Source: MAG-120531 sp002378585
Lineage (GTDB): Bacteria > Bacteroidota > Bacteroidia > Flavobacteriales > Flavobacteriaceae
DNA length: 64,000 nt
Reading direction: 5' to 3'
Assembly: GCA_937890575.1 (NCBI GenBank)
Contig: CALADZ010000074.1
Location: 1 to 64,000 of the forward strand
Position numbers and translations under genes: made by a program. The notes beneath the pieces were generated by a model. That model had not been told where the DNA came from. It did no database searches and saw only the letters and a list, made by a program, of their open reading frames with translations. Positions 33,874-41,931 of this stretch are shown piece by piece (the first letter of the stretch is position 1; each line of letters starts with the position of its first letter).

Positions 33874-34181
33874 TACACTAAAGGCCCCTCCCAACTCATC
33901 ACACCACCGAGCAGGTTATAAGCACGAGCTATACCCTTGGCATTCATCAGTGCACAAGCTTGCCCACTGCGGTTTCCTGATCTGCAATAGACATAATATG
34001 ATTTGTCAGGATCGAGTTGTTCAACTGCTTGTATAAATGCAGGGCCTCCAAAGATATCTATGTGCTGTGCCCCCTCGATCATACCTTCTGCCACCTCATC
34101 GGCTGTTCTTACGTCTATAATAACTGCTCGATCATCATTTTCAAGTTGTTCTCTCCAATTTTGCTGAGATAAATCTGCCAT
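33873..34181 (-). CDS. Single-domain rhodanese-like protein
   Basis: The 102-residue protein has one rhodanese domain. The catalytic cysteine is Cys66 in YCRSGNRSG, within the active-site loop typical of the sulfurtransferase class. The fold segments AVIIDVRTADEVAEGMIEGA and GIARAYNLLGGV are standard. There is no signal peptide, so it is cytoplasmic. Its TAATG overlap with the PspC gene suggests co-regulation with the potassium channel. Confidence 0.92.
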   Translation of the reverse strand: MADLSQQNWREQLENDDRAVIIDVRTADEVAEGMIEGAQHIDIFGGPAFIQAVEQLDPDKSYYVYCRSGNRSGQACALMNAKGIARAYNLLGGVMSWEGPLV

Positions 34182-34198
34182 AACTTTATTTTTTTATG

Positions 34199-34206
34199 CA
34201 AACCTA
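34199..34206 (-). promoter_or_regulatory. Candidate -7 box of the rhodanese-PspC-channel operon
   Basis: The minus strand reads TAGGTTTG, a TAnnTTTG match, 17 bases upstream of the rhodanese ATG. A TTG at the right distance is not visible. The region is divergent from the marR promoter. Confidence 0.4.
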
Positions 34207-34253
34207 ACGTATTAGTTCACATGGGTTGGTGACCAAAATTACAAAGTTATTCA

Positions 34254-34282
34254 TTGTCAAGTCAAAAATAGTATTACATTTG
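34254..34282 (+). promoter_or_regulatory. Promoter of marR-yceI
   Basis: TTG (34254-34256), 18 bases, then TACATTTG (34275-34282). Both elements and the spacing match the Bacteroidota consensus. Confidence 0.65.
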
Positions 34283-34286
34283 TACC

Positions 34287-34299
34287 TACAAATTTTGTA
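34287..34299 (+). promoter_or_regulatory. Candidate MarR operator overlapping the transcription start
   Basis: TACAAA-T-TTTGTA is a perfect 6-bp inverted repeat with a one-base centre. It lies five bases after the -7 box, where transcription should begin. The size is short but fits half-sites of MarR-family repressors, and the adjacent gene encodes a MarR protein. Confidence 0.45.
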
Positions 34300-34304
34300 T
34301 ATAC

Positions 34305-34763
34305 ATGAATGTAGAGGTAATCATAAGAGCATCAAAGCCTATAGCTCCTAGAGCCCGCATAGGTCTTTTGATTCATATGGTGCACACCCACATTCAGGAA
34401 AATCTATTGGAATCTCTAAAGCCCTTTGACATTAGTTTAGCACAATTTAATGTGCTCCGCATATTAAAAGGGTACAGAGATACTGCGTATATGGAGACAC
34501 TTAATGAACGCATGATTCATAAAAGTAGTAACACCACAAGAGTCGTGGACAAATTAATAGCCAAAGGACTTGTGGAACGCCAGGTATGCCCTGAAAACAG
34601 AAGAAAAATTGAAGTGAGCATTACCCAGAATGGAATTTCTTTACTCACACAACTTTCAAAATCTATTGCTGAAGCAGAAGAACTACTCACACAGTCATTT
34701 AGTCTGGATGAGCTAGCACAATTAACCCAATTATTAAACAAATTTAAACCCAAAACAACATGA
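34305..34763 (+). CDS. MarR-family transcriptional regulator
   Basis: The 152-residue winged-helix protein has the MarR layout: an N-terminal dimerisation helix (IGLLIHMVHTHIQENLLESL), a recognition helix region (NERMIHKSSNTTRVVDKLIAKG) and the wing (LVERQVCPENRRKIEVSITQNG), which carries the D/NxRR-like basic wing. The last helices close the dimer. Its ATG lies 22 bases after the -7 box, with the candidate operator between. Its stop overlaps the YceI start by four bases (ATGA), so the pair is a single operon. Autorepression is likely. Confidence 0.9.
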   Translation: MNVEVIIRASKPIAPRARIGLLIHMVHTHIQENLLESLKPFDISLAQFNVLRILKGYRDTAYMETLNERMIHKSSNTTRVVDKLIAKGLVERQVCPENRRKIEVSITQNGISLLTQLSKSIAEAEELLTQSFSLDELAQLTQLLNKFKPKTT

Positions 34764-35368
34764 AAAAAGGATTATTAATGGCAGGAATTGCTGTGATGTT
34801 TGTCGCTTGTGGCGCCAAAAAAGAAAACCAAGAAGAGGCGGCTGTTGCTGTTGAAGCTACAACCAACAACACGGTTGCTGTGAAGGCTGCTGAAAGCCAA
34901 GTATTTTGGAAAGGCTACAAAGTTACTGGTCAACACGAGGGTACTATAGCGCTCACTGAAGGTAATTTGACTTTTGCAGATCAAGTACTCACAGGAGGTT
35001 CTTTCACTGTAGACATGACTAGTCTTGTAGCTACCGACTTAGATGGTGAAATGAAAGGAAAGTTGGAAGGACATTTGAAATCAGATGATTTCTTTGGAAC
35101 TGAAGCTCATCCTACTGCTCAATTGGTCATCACTCAAGTAGGTGTAGACGCTGCTGGGGGATACCAAGTAACCGGAGATTTAACCATCAAAGGAATTACT
35201 CAGCCTGTAAGCTTCCCCATGACCGTTGCTGATAACACAGCCAAAGCATCATTGAAAATTGACCGTACATTATACGATATTCGTTACGGATCTAACAATT
35301 TCTTTGAAAACTTGGGTGACAAAGCCATCAACAATGAATTCGATCTAGAAGTAACCCTTCAATTTTAA
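34760..35368 (+). CDS. YceI-family lipoprotein
   Basis: The 202-residue protein begins with a lipoprotein signal ending FVAC (Cys17), then a low-complexity E/A linker to about residue 40. The YceI lipocalin-like beta-barrel follows, with VFWKGYKVTGQHEGTI, the pattern GSFTVDMTSLVATDLDG, LKSDDFFGTEAHPTAQL and the closing FENLGDKAINNEFDLEV. YceI proteins bind isoprenoid-like lipids such as polyprenols or quinones. The role here is inferred as periplasmic lipid binding under MarR control. There is no obvious terminator before the trp promoter. Confidence 0.92.
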   Translation: MKKGLLMAGIAVMFVACGAKKENQEEAAVAVEATTNNTVAVKAAESQVFWKGYKVTGQHEGTIALTEGNLTFADQVLTGGSFTVDMTSLVATDLDGEMKGKLEGHLKSDDFFGTEAHPTAQLVITQVGVDAAGGYQVTGDLTIKGITQPVSFPMTVADNTAKASLKIDRTLYDIRYGSNNFFENLGDKAINNEFDLEVTLQF

Positions 35369-35376
35369 TGGAACAC

Positions 35377-35406
35377 TTGTTTTTTTGTACAGGTTACTTA
35401 TCTTTG
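35377..35406 (+). promoter_or_regulatory. Promoter of the trp operon leader
   Basis: TTG (35377-35379), 19 bases, then TATCTTTG (35399-35406), a perfect match to the Bacteroidota consensus. The leader-peptide ATG begins six bases after the -7 box, so the leader RNA may start at or a base or two before the ATG. Confidence 0.7.
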
Positions 35407-35411
35407 AGGCC

Positions 35412-35468
35412 ATGAACAACAAAAACAAATTTTCTTGGTGGTGGAATAACTTACAGCAAAACCTGTGA
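35412..35468 (+). CDS. trpL: trp operon leader peptide with three consecutive Trp codons
   Basis: An 18-residue open frame, MNNKNKFSWWWNNLQQNL then TGA, lies between the trp promoter and a terminator hairpin upstream of trpE. Codons 9-11 (35436-35444) are TGG TGG TGG. In this setting that is a strong signature of ribosome-mediated attenuation by charged tRNA-Trp. There is no Shine-Dalgarno sequence; the start may be leaderless. The peptide itself needs no function. Confidence 0.85.
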   Translation: MNNKNKFSWWWNNLQQNL

Positions 35469-35469
35469 G
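35450..35469 (+). promoter_or_regulatory. 1:2 (pause-type) hairpin of the trp leader
   Basis: CTTACAG (35450-35456) pairs with CTGTGAG (35463-35469) with one G-U pair and loop CAAAAC. It lies just after the Trp codons and covers the leader stop codon. A ribosome stalled at the Trp codons would cover strand 1 and free strand 2 (35463-35480) to pair, imperfectly, with strand 3 (35492-35503). Confidence 0.65.
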
Positions 35470-35493
35470 CAAACCCTACTGTATAACCATACT

Positions 35494-35523
35494 AAGGCTT
35501 GTCTTCACGACAAGCCTTTTTTC
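35494..35523 (+). terminator. Attenuator terminator (3:4 hairpin) before trpE
   Basis: A perfect 10-bp stem pairs AAGGCTTGTC (35494-35503) with GACAAGCCTT (35509-35518), with a five-base loop and a T run. It ends 16 bases before the trpE start codon. A terminator in front of the first gene of an operon, directly behind a Trp-rich leader, is attenuation architecture. Confidence 0.88.
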
Positions 35524-35538
35524 TTTAATAACCTTGCT

Positions 35539-36942
35539 ATGAGAATTCATCGTCTTAAAACTGACTACCAGAAATTACTGGCCGACACGCTTACTCCGGT
35601 GAGCGTTTACCTGAAGATCAGAGATCGATTTGCCCAAAGCATTTTGTTGGAAAGCAGTGATTATCACGCCAATGACAATAGTTTTTCCTACATCTGTTGT
35701 CAGCCAATAGCCTGGATCAAAATTGAAGGCGATCAGGTAGAGGAGCGGTTTCCGGATGGAAGTTCACAAAACTATGTCTTAGAAAGCAAGAAAAGTGTAC
35801 CCGACATTATTGCCCGATTCAGTACCTCATTTGCCGTAGATGGTCCTGCATTTAAATTTATCAACCATGGTCTGTTTGGCTATATGGCTTATGACAGCGT
35901 TCGCTATTTTGAGGACATCACCATTGAAAAAAAAGAGGCCGAAACCACTATTCCAGAGGTGTATTATGCAGTTTACCAAAACATCATAGCCATTAATCAT
36001 TTCAACAATGAAGCTTATTTGTTTTGCCACCACACGGAAGATCAGATAAGTAATTTAGCTGAACTAGCTGGCTGGATTCAGGTACCCTCATTTCCCAGTT
36101 ATCCGTTTAAACTAGTGGGCGATCAAAAAACCAACGTGGCTGATCAGGATTTTAAGTCTATGGTATCTCTGGCAAAAACACATTGCCAACGAGGAGACGT
36201 ATTTCAATTGGTGCTTTCCAGAAGGTTTGAGCAACCCTTTCAGGGCGATGAATTTAATGTGTATCGAGCATTAAGAACGATCAATCCTTCCCCTTATTTG
36301 TTCTATTTCGACTACGGAAATTTTAAATTATTGGGCAGTTCTCCTGAAGCTCAATTAGTCGTAAAAAACGATTTATGCGAAATTCACCCCATAGCGGGTA
36401 CCTTCCGCAGAACAGGAAATGATGAACAAGACGCGGAGCTGGCCAAAAAACTCAGCGAGGACGCTAAAGAAAATGCAGAGCATGTGATGTTGGTCGATCT
36501 CGCGCGCAATGATTTGAGCAGACACGGCCGAATTGTTCAGGTAGAAACTTATAAAGAGGTTCAATTTTTCTCTCATGTGATCCATCTAGTCTCCAAAGTA
36601 ACCGGAAGAAAAAAACCCGAAGTACCCACCATGAATGTAGTGGCCGATACGTTCCCTGCAGGTACTTTAAGCGGTGCTCCCAAGCACAAAGCCATGGAGC
36701 TGATCGAGCGCTATGAACCTACCCCAAGAGGATATTATGGGGGCGCAATTGGATTCATGGATTTTTCAGGAAATTTCAACCACGCGATCATGATACGCAC
36801 CTTTTTGAGCAAGAACCAAACCCTCTACTTTCAAGCAGGTGCTGGTATTGTAGCTGCATCAAGCGCTGAAGCTGAGAACCAAGAAACCTATAACAAACTA
36901 GGCGCTTTACAAAAAGCATTAATCATGGCAGAAGGCCTTTAA
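35539..36942 (+). CDS. trpE: Anthranilate synthase component I
   Basis: This enzyme converts chorismate to anthranilate with ammonia supplied by TrpG. The 467-residue protein has the N-terminal feedback motif LLESSDYH (the serine-containing LLES motif that binds tryptophan) and the C-terminal chorismate-binding block (IHPIAGTFRRTGNDEQD, then HVMLVDLARNDLSR, then TFPAGTLSGAPK and GYYGGAIGFMD). The chorismate-utilising enzymes of folate and menaquinone synthesis lack this LLES context. It is the first gene of trpEGDCFBA and lies directly after the attenuator. Confidence 0.95.
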   Translation: MRIHRLKTDYQKLLADTLTPVSVYLKIRDRFAQSILLESSDYHANDNSFSYICCQPIAWIKIEGDQVEERFPDGSSQNYVLESKKSVPDIIARFSTSFAVDGPAFKFINHGLFGYMAYDSVRYFEDITIEKKEAETTIPEVYYAVYQNIIAINHFNNEAYLFCHHTEDQISNLAELAGWIQVPSFPSYPFKLVGDQKTNVADQDFKSMVSLAKTHCQRGDVFQLVLSRRFEQPFQGDEFNVYRALRTINPSPYLFYFDYGNFKLLGSSPEAQLVVKNDLCEIHPIAGTFRRTGNDEQDAELAKKLSEDAKENAEHVMLVDLARNDLSRHGRIVQVETYKEVQFFSHVIHLVSKVTGRKKPEVPTMNVVADTFPAGTLSGAPKHKAMELIERYEPTPRGYYGGAIGFMDFSGNFNHAIMIRTFLSKNQTLYFQAGAGIVAASSAEAENQETYNKLGALQKALIMAEGL

Positions 36943-36946
36943 GGAG

Positions 36947-37525
36947 ATGAAAGAAATACTTGTTATCGATAACTACGACAGTTTTACCTACAACTTGGTC
37001 CACCACCTCGAAGCGTTAGGCGCATCTGTACACGTGGTGCGCAACGACCAAATTACGCTGGAGGAAATAGCCCCCTACAACCACATCGTACTGTCCCCAG
37101 GCCCTGGAATTCCAGATGAAGCTGGTCTGCTCAAAGCGATTATCCGACAATACGCGCCAACCAAAGCTATACTGGGTGTATGCTTGGGACAACAAGCTAT
37201 AGCTGAAGTGTTTGGAGGAAGTTTGACCAACCTGAGCCAAGTGTATCACGGAATAAGCACCCCGATCGATGTAGATACCTCTGAACCTATTTTCCAAGGT
37301 TTATCCAATCAAATACAGGTGGGAAGATATCATTCTTGGGTGGTGAACCAGACTGATTTGCCCGCTCTACTTCGCGTTACTGCTCGGGACTTAAATGGGC
37401 AAATTATGGCCATCCGACACGAGGAATACGAAGTTTGTGCGGTACAGTTTCATCCCGAGTCGATTCTCACACCAGATGGCGCACATATGCTGGCTCAATG
37501 GCTGAAACACACCAAATACTTTTAG
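36947..37525 (+). CDS. trpG: Anthranilate synthase component II (glutamine amidotransferase)
   Basis: The 192-residue class I amidotransferase supplies ammonia to TrpE. The catalytic triad is Cys79 in GVCLGQQA plus the His and Glu in QFHPESIL near the C-terminus. The N-terminal IDNYDSFTYNLV is typical. An AAGGAG sequence abuts the ATG with no spacing, so it is not a useful Shine-Dalgarno site. The gap to trpE is four bases. In some species this subunit is shared with folate synthesis (pabA), which cannot be judged here. Confidence 0.94.
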   Translation: MKEILVIDNYDSFTYNLVHHLEALGASVHVVRNDQITLEEIAPYNHIVLSPGPGIPDEAGLLKAIIRQYAPTKAILGVCLGQQAIAEVFGGSLTNLSQVYHGISTPIDVDTSEPIFQGLSNQIQVGRYHSWVVNQTDLPALLRVTARDLNGQIMAIRHEEYEVCAVQFHPESILTPDGAHMLAQWLKHTKYF

Positions 37526-37528
37526 CGG

Positions 37529-38533
37529 ATGAAGACCCTACTCAACCAATTGACCCAACACCAGCAACTGACCAAAGAGTCAGCCAAGGAAGTATTGACC
37601 CAAATCGCTCACGGTCAGTACTCAGAATCTGAGATCGCAGCTTTCTTGACGGTATACATGATGCGCAGTATCAGTATTGAGGAATTAGCTGGATTTCGGG
37701 ATGCACTGCTTGAGCTTTGTATCCCCATAGACTTATCTACATACACTCCAATTGACCTATGTGGCACTGGGGGTGACGGCAAAGACACTTTTAATATTTC
37801 AACTCTAGCCTCTTTTGTGACTGCTGGAGCAGGGATACACGTAGCCAAACACGGTAATTACGGGGTTTCGTCGGCCTGTGGGTCAAGCAATGTACTCGAA
37901 GCGATGGGCATTAAATTTAGCGCTGATGAGGCGTTTTTGCGCAGTTGTATCGAAAAGGCAGGTATCTGTGTGCTGCACGCTCCTCTTTTTCACCCGGCCA
38001 TGAAACAGGTGGCTCCTGTGCGCAGAAGTCTTGGCGTTAAAACTTTTTTCAATATGTTGGGGCCTATGGTGAACCCCTCAAGACCAACCTATCAGCTGGT
38101 GGGCGTTTTTCAACTAGAACTGGCCAGGATGTATCAATACCTTTATCAAAAAGACCAAATCAAATACACCATTGTACATGCGCTGGATGGGTATGATGAA
38201 ATCTCCTTGACCGGAAGTGCAAAAATCATCACACCCCAAGGTGAGTCTTTATTAAATCCTCAAGATTTTAAAGCCCATCTCTGGAAAATGGGCGATATTA
38301 CTGGGGGGGATGGCGTGGAAGATGCCGCAAAAATTTTCCTAAAGGTACTCAAAGGCCAAGGCACCCAAGCGCAAAACGAGGTGGTTTGTGCCAATGCCTC
38401 ATTGGCCATATCCACTGTCAAAGGATGCAGTTTAGCTCATGCTGTCGATCTAGCAGTTGAAAGTCTAGAGTCTGGGCGTGCTCACCAATCATTTATTGAA
38501 TTGCAAAATATCTCAAAGTCATGGATATCCTAA
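37529..38533 (+). CDS. trpD: Anthranilate phosphoribosyltransferase
   Basis: This enzyme joins anthranilate to PRPP. The 334-residue protein has the glycine-rich PRPP loop DLCGTGGDGKDTFNIST at about 73-89, followed by KHGNYGVSSACGS and RRSLGVKTFFNMLGPMVNP. The start is three bases after trpG. It overlaps trpC by 13 bases. Confidence 0.95.
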   Translation: MKTLLNQLTQHQQLTKESAKEVLTQIAHGQYSESEIAAFLTVYMMRSISIEELAGFRDALLELCIPIDLSTYTPIDLCGTGGDGKDTFNISTLASFVTAGAGIHVAKHGNYGVSSACGSSNVLEAMGIKFSADEAFLRSCIEKAGICVLHAPLFHPAMKQVAPVRRSLGVKTFFNMLGPMVNPSRPTYQLVGVFQLELARMYQYLYQKDQIKYTIVHALDGYDEISLTGSAKIITPQGESLLNPQDFKAHLWKMGDITGGDGVEDAAKIFLKVLKGQGTQAQNEVVCANASLAISTVKGCSLAHAVDLAVESLESGRAHQSFIELQNISKSWIS

Positions 38534-39309
38534 CCCGCATATGCCGCAACAAACAAGTGCAGGTGGACCTGGTGAAAAATCAGGTGCCTCTATCTGTATT
38601 ACAGTCCATGCCTTTATATGCCAGAAATGCCTATTCACTAAGGGAGGCATTATATCACAGTACCAGTGGATTGATCACAGAACACAAAAGAAGATCTCCC
38701 TCGAAAAATCACATAAGAACAGATCACCATATTCAAGAGGTGGCCCAAGGCTACCAATCAGGGGGTGCATGCGGTATGTCCGTATTGACCGAAGTAGGTT
38801 ATTTTGGCGGAGCGCCAGAGGACTTGATTATTGCGCGTGCCAGTTGTACCTTACCCCTATTGCGCAAAGATTTTATGGTGGATCCCTATCAGGTCCACGA
38901 AGCTAAAGCGTGGGGTGCCGACGTGATCTTGTTAATCGCGGCCGCATTGGATTCCAAGTCGATTGATTTACTGAGCGGTTTAGCGCATGAGTTAGGCTTG
39001 GAAGTGCTTTTGGAAGTTCATGACTTGGCCGAACTCAATCGCTCACTGACACCTAACATTGATATGGTCGGAGTCAATAACCGAAATTTAAAGACCTTTG
39101 AGGTATCGACACAGGTAAGTATCGATCTTGCCCGGCACATCCCGGATCACCTGGTTAAGATTTCAGAAAGTGGATTGACTGACGCACAAGAAATTAGGGC
39201 GTTACGATCCGTGGGATACCGTGGCTTTCTCGTTGGAGAACATTTGATGAAGTCGGATAACCCCGGTGAGGCTACGCGATTAATGATTGAAGAAATTACC
39301 CGTATATGA
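38521..39309 (+). CDS. trpC: Indole-3-glycerol phosphate synthase
   Basis: The 262-residue (beta/alpha)8 barrel closes the indole ring. The family signature SGLITEHKRRSPSK (catalytic Lys, near 45-58) is clear, followed by LLRKDFMVDPYQVHEAKAWGAD, GVNNRNLKTFEV and SESGL. Its ATG lies inside the end of trpD (13-base overlap). It overlaps trpF by ATGA. Confidence 0.95.
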   Translation: MDILTRICRNKQVQVDLVKNQVPLSVLQSMPLYARNAYSLREALYHSTSGLITEHKRRSPSKNHIRTDHHIQEVAQGYQSGGACGMSVLTEVGYFGGAPEDLIIARASCTLPLLRKDFMVDPYQVHEAKAWGADVILLIAAALDSKSIDLLSGLAHELGLEVLLEVHDLAELNRSLTPNIDMVGVNNRNLKTFEVSTQVSIDLARHIPDHLVKISESGLTDAQEIRALRSVGYRGFLVGEHLMKSDNPGEATRLMIEEITRI

Positions 39310-39962
39310 GCCTAAATCATCTGGAACTAAAAGTTTGCGGCATGACCCAAAGGGAGAACATCCAAGCTGTGTTGGAGGTAAAACCTGATTGGATCGGGCT
39401 CATTTTCTGGCCTAAGTCAAAACGATATTGTTCCTTGGACCCTGAGCAATGGCAAACTATTGATTTGAACCAAACAAAGTCAGTGGGCGTATTTGTCGAT
39501 CAACCCATGGATGAAGTGACACAAATCGCACAGAACTATCACCTCGACGGCCTTCAGCTGCATGGGAACGAATCAGCAGAGTACCTAAAAACACTTAAGA
39601 CCAAACTGGCCGATGTAGCGATAATTAAAGCGTTTTCCATAGATCACCTCTTTGATTGGAGCCTACTATTGCCTTATCACGAGCATAGTGACCTATTTTT
39701 ATTCGATACTAAAGGACCGCTACCTGGCGGAAATGGAACAGCATTTGATTGGACCATTTTGACACAATACCCAGGATCAACTCCCTTTTTATTGAGTGGT
39801 GGAATACATCTAGGATTGACAAAAAATCTTTTGGAATGGATCCATACTCCGGCTTCTAAGTGGTGTGTAGGGATCGATGTGAATTCTGGTTTTGAAGTCA
39901 GTCCAGGAATAAAGAATCCAGAACTAATTAAGGAATTGAGCCAACAGTGCAAACAACTATAA
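39306..39962 (+). CDS. trpF: Phosphoribosylanthranilate isomerase
   Basis: The 218-residue barrel performs an Amadori rearrangement before TrpC. The opening ELKVCGMTQRENI carries the conserved general-base cysteine in VCGMT. GLIFWPKSKRY, LQLHGNESAEYL and DTKGPLPGGNGTAFDW (general acid Asp) follow. The ATGA overlap with trpC and the 10-base gap to trpB show a tight operon. Confidence 0.94.
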   Translation: MSLNHLELKVCGMTQRENIQAVLEVKPDWIGLIFWPKSKRYCSLDPEQWQTIDLNQTKSVGVFVDQPMDEVTQIAQNYHLDGLQLHGNESAEYLKTLKTKLADVAIIKAFSIDHLFDWSLLLPYHEHSDLFLFDTKGPLPGGNGTAFDWTILTQYPGSTPFLLSGGIHLGLTKNLLEWIHTPASKWCVGIDVNSGFEVSPGIKNPELIKELSQQCKQL

Positions 39963-39972
39963 ATCAGAGCAG

Positions 39973-41160
39973 ATGAAAAAAAGTTATCAAGTGGACGAGT
40001 GGGGTTATTACGGAACATTTGGTGGGGCATACATCCCTGAAATGCTCTACCCAAACACGGAAGAATTGCGCAGTCAATACCTGAAGATTATGGCCGAGCC
40101 AGAATTTCAAAAGGAATTTAACCAACTGCTAAAAGACTATGTGGGCCGACCTACCCCTTTGTATTTGGCCCAGCGTTTATCCGCCCAAGTAGGCTGTAAA
40201 ATCTATTTAAAACGGGAAGATTTATGTCATACCGGGGCACATAAAATCAATAATACCATCGGACAGATTCTCATGGCCAAGAAATTGGGCAAATCAAGAA
40301 TTATTGCCGAAACAGGGGCTGGTCAGCACGGTGTGGCCACCGCGACTGTATGTGCCTTAATGGGCATGGAGTGTATCGTCTACATGGGCGAGGTGGACAT
40401 CAAACGTCAAGCACCTAACGTCGCGCGCATGAAAATGCTGGGGGCGCAAGTACGTCCAGCTACTTCAGGGTCTAAAACCCTAAAAGACGCTACTAACGAA
40501 GCGATTAGAGATTGGATCAATAATCCGGTGAATACCCATTATATCATCGGATCCGTAGTTGGACCTCATCCCTATCCCGATATGGTAGCCAGGTTTCAGT
40601 CCGTAATCGCTCAAGAGACCATGGAGCAATTGTTGGAGGTAGAGGGCCGGGACTATCCAGATGCGGTTGTGGCTTGTGTGGGGGGAGGAAGCAACGCTGC
40701 TGGTGCTTACTATCATTACCTAGACCGCGAAGAAGTACGGATAATCGCCGTGGAAGCTGCCGGTAAAGGAATTGACACCCATGAAAGTGCTGCCACCTCA
40801 GTCTTGGGAAGAGAGGGCATTATCCACGGTTCGAAAACCTTATTAATGCAATCTCCAGATGGACAAATCACAGAACCCTACTCTATTTCAGCAGGACTTG
40901 ATTATCCGGGTATTGGACCGATGCACGCCCATCTATTCCGTTCTAAAAGAGGAGAGTTTATTTCCGCTACAGACCAGCAAGCTATGGAGGCTGGATTGAT
41001 GTTGAGTCAATTAGAAGGAATTATCCCCGCTATTGAAACATCGCATGCCTTGGCGGTACTGGATCAATTAAACTTTAAATCCACGGATGTAGTTGTGGTT
41101 AACCTCTCAGGAAGAGGAGATAAAGACCTGAATACCTACATCGATTACTTTAAATTATAG
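39973..41160 (+). CDS. trpB: Tryptophan synthase beta chain
   Basis: The PLP enzyme joins indole to serine. The 395-residue protein has the PLP lysine Lys91 in HTGAHKINN, the phosphate-binding loop GGGSNAAG, and the channel residues of the conventional TrpB1 class (REDLCHTGAHK, then ETGAGQHGVATA). The last gene, trpA, follows three bases after the stop. Confidence 0.97.
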   Translation: MKKSYQVDEWGYYGTFGGAYIPEMLYPNTEELRSQYLKIMAEPEFQKEFNQLLKDYVGRPTPLYLAQRLSAQVGCKIYLKREDLCHTGAHKINNTIGQILMAKKLGKSRIIAETGAGQHGVATATVCALMGMECIVYMGEVDIKRQAPNVARMKMLGAQVRPATSGSKTLKDATNEAIRDWINNPVNTHYIIGSVVGPHPYPDMVARFQSVIAQETMEQLLEVEGRDYPDAVVACVGGGSNAAGAYYHYLDREEVRIIAVEAAGKGIDTHESAATSVLGREGIIHGSKTLLMQSPDGQITEPYSISAGLDYPGIGPMHAHLFRSKRGEFISATDQQAMEAGLMLSQLEGIIPAIETSHALAVLDQLNFKSTDVVVVNLSGRGDKDLNTYIDYFKL

Positions 41161-41163
41161 GAC

Positions 41164-41931
41164 ATGAGTACACGAATTGAACAGCTGTTTCAAAAAAAGA
41201 AAAAAGTACTTTCCATATACTTCACCGCAGGTTATCCAAAGCATTCAGATACCCTTCCTATTTTGGAGTCGTTACAAGAAAATGGCGTGGATATGGTGGA
41301 GATCGGTTTGCCATTCTCAGATCCATTAGCTGACGGTCCAGTCATCCAACAAAGTTCAACTCAGGCTTTGGCCATGGGCATGACCACTGAAGTACTCTTC
41401 GATCAATTAAAGGATGTCCGGTCGAAAATTGAAATACCCCTAGTCATCATGGGGTATTTCAATCCAGTTTTACAATTTGGGGTAGATGCATTCTGTCGCA
41501 AATGCGCAGAAATAGGAATTGATGCCGTAATCCTACCTGACCTGCCCTTAACGGTATACGAACGAGAATTTCAAGAGACTTTTGAACGCCATGGTATTCA
41601 ATTAATCTTTTTGATCACCCCACAAACCTCAGATGAACGAATTCGTGCTTTGGACCAGGCCAGTAAAGGATTTATCTATTTAGTCAGCACGGCCAGCGTA
41701 ACTGGAAGTGGATCAGGTTTTGGTCAAGCTCAAGTTGACTATTTCAAACGCATTTCAGACATGAAGCTTAAAAACCCCATCGTGGTTGGTTTTGGTATTA
41801 AAGACCGGGAGACCTTCAATCAAGCCACTGCACACACCGATGGTGCGATCATTGGTTCAGCGTTTATCAATGCCTTGACTGAAAAAGGAACAGCCGTCAT
41901 TCCCGGATTCATCAAAGGGATCCGCGGTTAA
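41164..41931 (+). CDS. trpA: Tryptophan synthase alpha chain
   Basis: The 255-residue barrel releases indole from indole-3-glycerol phosphate. The catalytic Glu is in VDMVEIGLPFSDPLADGP (the conserved GxPFSDPxADGP loop includes the second catalytic Asp). ASVTGSG and GFGIKDRE follow. It is last in the operon. Its stop overlaps the converging peptidase stop by the palindrome TTAA (41928-41931). Confidence 0.96.
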   Translation: MSTRIEQLFQKKKKVLSIYFTAGYPKHSDTLPILESLQENGVDMVEIGLPFSDPLADGPVIQQSSTQALAMGMTTEVLFDQLKDVRSKIEIPLVIMGYFNPVLQFGVDAFCRKCAEIGIDAVILPDLPLTVYEREFQETFERHGIQLIFLITPQTSDERIRALDQASKGFIYLVSTASVTGSGSGFGQAQVDYFKRISDMKLKNPIVVGFGIKDRETFNQATAHTDGAIIGSAFINALTEKGTAVIPGFIKGIRG

